Below are positions 61,425 to 64,000 of a stretch of DNA of 64,000 nt, piece after piece. The notes under the pieces are model-generated. The model had not been told where the DNA came from, searched no databases, and saw only the letters and a list, made by a program, of their open reading frames with translations. This DNA comes from G963665405 sp963665405 (GTDB lineage Bacteria > Chloroflexota > Dehalococcoidia > Lucifugimonadales > G963665405), in assembly GCA_963665405.2 (NCBI GenBank), contig OY762261.2, positions 992,001 to 1,056,000 on the forward strand, read 5' to 3'. The translations under genes and the position numbers were made by a program. Numbering within the stretch: position 1 is the first letter of the stretch; the number at the start of each line of letters is the position of its first letter.

Positions 61425-64000
61425 ATGCCTAGTGAACGGGTTCAGCGTCAGATCGGCCTGCTCCTGGACGAAGCAGAGCAGGCAATCACCGATCTTGACT
61501 GGAATGTCGTCAGCGACAGGGTGCAGGCGGTTCTTGCCCTCGATCCTGACAACCCCGACGCGCATGCATACGAGGAAGCTGCTCAAAGAGCGGGCGTTGG
61601 CCCGAAATCGGTACCGAGCACGCCTCTTCAGGAACCGGTGCTAGAAACCCAGCCGACTTCGTTTGCCAGAGGCCGGTACACGGTGGAGAAGCTCCTGGGA
61701 GAAGGTGGTAAGAAGCGTGTCTACCTGGCCCATGACACGTCGCTCGACCGCGACGTTGCGCTTGCCCTCATAAAGACCGAAGGACTCGACGAAGAGTCTC
61801 GCACGCGAGTGACCCGTGAGGCCCAAGCGATGGCTCGTTTGGGCGACCATCCCAACGTTCTCCATATACACGACCTTGGAGAAGAGGGAGGTCAGCCTTA
61901 CATGGTGCTGCCCCTCATGCCAGGGGGCGATGTCGAAGGGCTGATCGAGAGCGCCGACGACCATCGTATCCCCCTGGAGCGAGTCCTCCAGATCGCGCAG
62001 GAGGTCTGCCGCGGCCTGGAGTTCGCCCACTCCAAGGGCATCGTCCACCGCGACCTCAAGCCCGGGAACGTGTGGCTGGCGGCCGACGGTACCACCAGGA
62101 TCGGCGACTTCGGCCTTGCCGTGGCCGTAGACAGGTCCAGGCTCACCCAGCAGGGGACGATGGTCGGCACGCCGTCGTGCATGCCACCCGAGCAGGCACT
62201 CGGCGGCGAGGTGACGCCGCAGTCGGACCTCTACTCTCTCGGGGCGATGCTCTACGAGATGGCCACGGGCCGGCCGCCCTTCGTCGGCGACGACTATATC
62301 GCGATCATCGGCCAGCACATCAACACGACGCCGGTCGCCCCCTCTTTTCACTGCCAGAGCTGCCCCAAGCCTCTGGAAGCTCTCATCCTGAGACTTCTAG
62401 CCAAAAACCCTTCCGAGAGACCCGATTCCGCCGCCGACGTGCTCACCGCTCTGAAAGGCATCGACCTCGCTGAGAACGTAGGGACGGACAGCCATGCGCC
62501 CGGCGCGGAAGCTCACTCTCTGGACACCCTGGCAGGGGGCGTCTTCGTCGGACGCCAGCGAGAGATGGGAGATCTGAAGGCCGCCCTGGAGGACGCGCTG
62601 TCGGGTCGCGGGAGGCTCGTTACCCTGGCAGGCGAGCCAGGGATCGGTAAGACCCGCACGGCCCAGGAGCTGGCCACCTACGCCGTCCTCAGGCAGGCAC
62701 AGGTGCTATGGGGCCGATGCTACGAGGGCCAGGGAGTCCCGCCATATTGGCCCTGGGTGCAGACCATCCGATCGTACGTTAGAAAGCATGACCCCGAACA
62801 GCTTCGCTCGGAGATGGGTGCGGGAGCCGCAGATATCGCGGAGATCGTCCCCGACGTGAAAGAGCAGCTTCCAGACCTGGAGCCGGCCCCCGCTCTGGAC
62901 CCGGAGGCAGCTCGCTTCCGCCTCTTCGACTCCATTACGTCCTTCTTGAAGGGCGCCTCCACGTCCAAGCCACTGGTGCTGGTCCTCGACGACCTCCACT
63001 GGGCCGACGAGTCTTCTCTGTTGCTGTTGCAGTTCCTGGCGCGGGAGCTCACGGGTAGCCGGCTACTGGTGATCGGAACATACAGGGACGTCGAGCTGTC
63101 TCGACGGCATCCCCTGGCCGAGCTCCTGGGGGATCTGACCAGAGAGCGGCTCTTCCAGAGGATTCCGCTTGGTGGTCTGACTCAGAGTGACGTGAGACGC
63201 TTCATCGAGCTGACATCGGGCATGGAACCCCCCAGAGGGCTGACGGAGACCGTGTATGCAGAGACCGAGGGCAATCCACTCTTCGTTACCGAGGTGGTCC
63301 GGCTGCTCGTCCAGGAGGGTGAGCTCACCCCGGAAAGGATCAAGAAAGAGAAGTCCTGGACCGTGCGCATTCCCGAGAGCGTGAGGGAGGTCATCGGTCG
63401 ACGGCTCAACAGGCTGTCCGAGCGGTGCAACGAGACCCTTACCATCGCCGCCGTGATCGGACGGGAGTTCGAGCTACGGCAGCTTCAGCCGCTGATCGAG
63501 GATCTTTCGGAGGACCGCGTGCTGGAGATTTTGGAGGAGGCGCAGACAGCGCGGGTGATCGAGGAGATGCCGCAGGCCATGGGGCGCTACCAGTTCACCC
63601 ACGCCCTCATCCAGGAGACCCTGGCTGACGAGCTCTCTCTCACACGGCGGATACGGCTCCACGCCCGAATCGCCGAGGCCCTGGAGAAGCTCTACGGGGC
63701 CGCCTCCGAAACTCCCGGGCATGCGGCGGAGCTCGCTCATCACTTCTCCGAGGCCCGGGAGGTACTCGGCACGGAGAGACTGGTCAAATACTCGCTCGTC
63801 GCGGGACAGAGAGCTTTGGCTTCTTATGCGTGGGAGGAGGCTTTGACTCATTTCCAGCGGGTGCTGGACGCCGCGGGAACGGACGAAATCGATGCTGATA
63901 CCGGTGCCGCGCTGTTCGGCATTGGCCGTGCTCAGTCGGCCCTGGCCCACATCGAGGACGCGATCCTCAGCTACACGAAGGCCTTCGACTACTACCTTGA
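61425..64000 (+). CDS. Ser/Thr protein kinase fused to an AAA ATPase and TPR region, cut by the window edge
   Basis: At least 858 residues from ATG 61425; no stop before the window end. After an 80-residue helical start comes a Hanks-type kinase: glycine loop LGEGGKKRVYLAHD (atypical, ending GGKK), invariant lysine in ALALIKTEG, catalytic loop HRDLKPGN, metal loop DFGLA, and PPEQ in place of APE. Then an AAA_16-type ATPase with VFVGRQREMGDLKAAL, Walker A GEPGIGKT and Walker B LVLVLDDLHWAD, an arginine/sensor part (GTYRDVELSRRHPLAELLGD), a winged-helix-like IPESVREVIGRRLNRL, and helical repeats (YAWEEALTHFQRVLDAA) like TPRs. Such architectures are large signalling ATPases; the C-terminal output domain is outside the window. 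Confidence 0.88.
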   Translation, partial: MPSERVQRQIGLLLDEAEQAITDLDWNVVSDRVQAVLALDPDNPDAHAYEEAAQRAGVGPKSVPSTPLQEPVLETQPTSFARGRYTVEKLLGEGGKKRVYLAHDTSLDRDVALALIKTEGLDEESRTRVTREAQAMARLGDHPNVLHIHDLGEEGGQPYMVLPLMPGGDVEGLIESADDHRIPLERVLQIAQEVCRGLEFAHSKGIVHRDLKPGNVWLAADGTTRIGDFGLAVAVDRSRLTQQGTMVGTPSCMPPEQALGGEVTPQSDLYSLGAMLYEMATGRPPFVGDDYIAIIGQHINTTPVAPSFHCQSCPKPLEALILRLLAKNPSERPDSAADVLTALKGIDLAENVGTDSHAPGAEAHSLDTLAGGVFVGRQREMGDLKAALEDALSGRGRLVTLAGEPGIGKTRTAQELATYAVLRQAQVLWGRCYEGQGVPPYWPWVQTIRSYVRKHDPEQLRSEMGAGAADIAEIVPDVKEQLPDLEPAPALDPEAARFRLFDSITSFLKGASTSKPLVLVLDDLHWADESSLLLLQFLARELTGSRLLVIGTYRDVELSRRHPLAELLGDLTRERLFQRIPLGGLTQSDVRRFIELTSGMEPPRGLTETVYAETEGNPLFVTEVVRLLVQEGELTPERIKKEKSWTVRIPESVREVIGRRLNRLSERCNETLTIAAVIGREFELRQLQPLIEDLSEDRVLEILEEAQTARVIEEMPQAMGRYQFTHALIQETLADELSLTRRIRLHARIAEALEKLYGAASETPGHAAELAHHFSEAREVLGTERLVKYSLVAGQRALASYAWEEALTHFQRVLDAAGTDEIDADTGAALFGIGRAQSALAHIEDAILSYTKAFDYYL

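Overview
The window is a high-GC bacterial chromosome segment. TTG and GTG starts are common, and the gene content (F420/FMN split-barrel enzyme, luciferase-like F420 oxidoreductase, ThyX, CoxL/CoxD/CoxE homologues, many proline/threonine-linked lipoproteins, a Ser/Thr kinase fused to a large ATPase) fits a free-living Chloroflexota, most like Dehalococcoidia/SAR202. That placement is an inference from content; there is no rRNA or other marker here.

Layout. 1-776 is the right end of an IS1380-type element. 831-3485 holds a secernin-type C69 peptidase, a relic of a haloalkane dehalogenase and two small enzymes. 3701-8504 is a complete 2-oxoacid dehydrogenase operon (E3, E1alpha, E1beta, E2). 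8638-10539 is a lower-GC island with an HD phosphohydrolase and a YwgA-like partner. 10706-18053 carries ThyX, an MFS exporter, and an envelope-stress block on the minus strand (ECF sigma, anti-sigma, RskA-like surface protein, LppX-like lipoprotein). 17244-23466 is a minus-strand replication/repair block: gyrB, ligA, recF, sir2. 24095-27251 is a cobalamin-riboswitch-controlled BtuF-BtuC-BtuD importer. 27397-32854 has a lone form-II CoxL-like molybdo-hydroxylase subunit, CoxD and a ThDP decarboxylase.

32919-36253 is a large lipoprotein gene broken by a second, complete IS1380 copy and also by a frameshift. 36708-38392 is dinB-tag. 38472-39956 holds small unknown genes, one a ribbon-helix-helix protein. 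40173-50056 is a minus-strand acyl-CoA catabolic region: F420 oxidoreductase, FlK-like thioesterase, two acyl-CoA ligases, aldo/keto reductase, acyl-CoA dehydrogenase, CaiB-type CoA transferase, P-loop kinase and a MetE-like protein. 50199-57167 holds a mycothione-reductase-like flavoenzyme, fmt, a metallophosphoesterase, an SBBP-repeat lipoprotein, CoxE and a class IV aminotransferase. 57395-59193 has two lipoproteins, one frameshifted. 59324-61338 is a second E1alpha/E1beta pair, and 61425 to the end is a kinase-ATPase-TPR protein that runs off the window.

The most notable observations are: the exactly reconstructable IS1380 hit in a lipoprotein gene; apparent ATC initiation codons for recF and the second E1beta; palindromic repeats lying directly 3' of stop codons in sense orientation; the HD/YwgA island with a strong promoter containing a palindrome; the split cox accessory genes; and the dehalogenase relic. 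No CRISPR array, tRNA or rRNA gene was seen.
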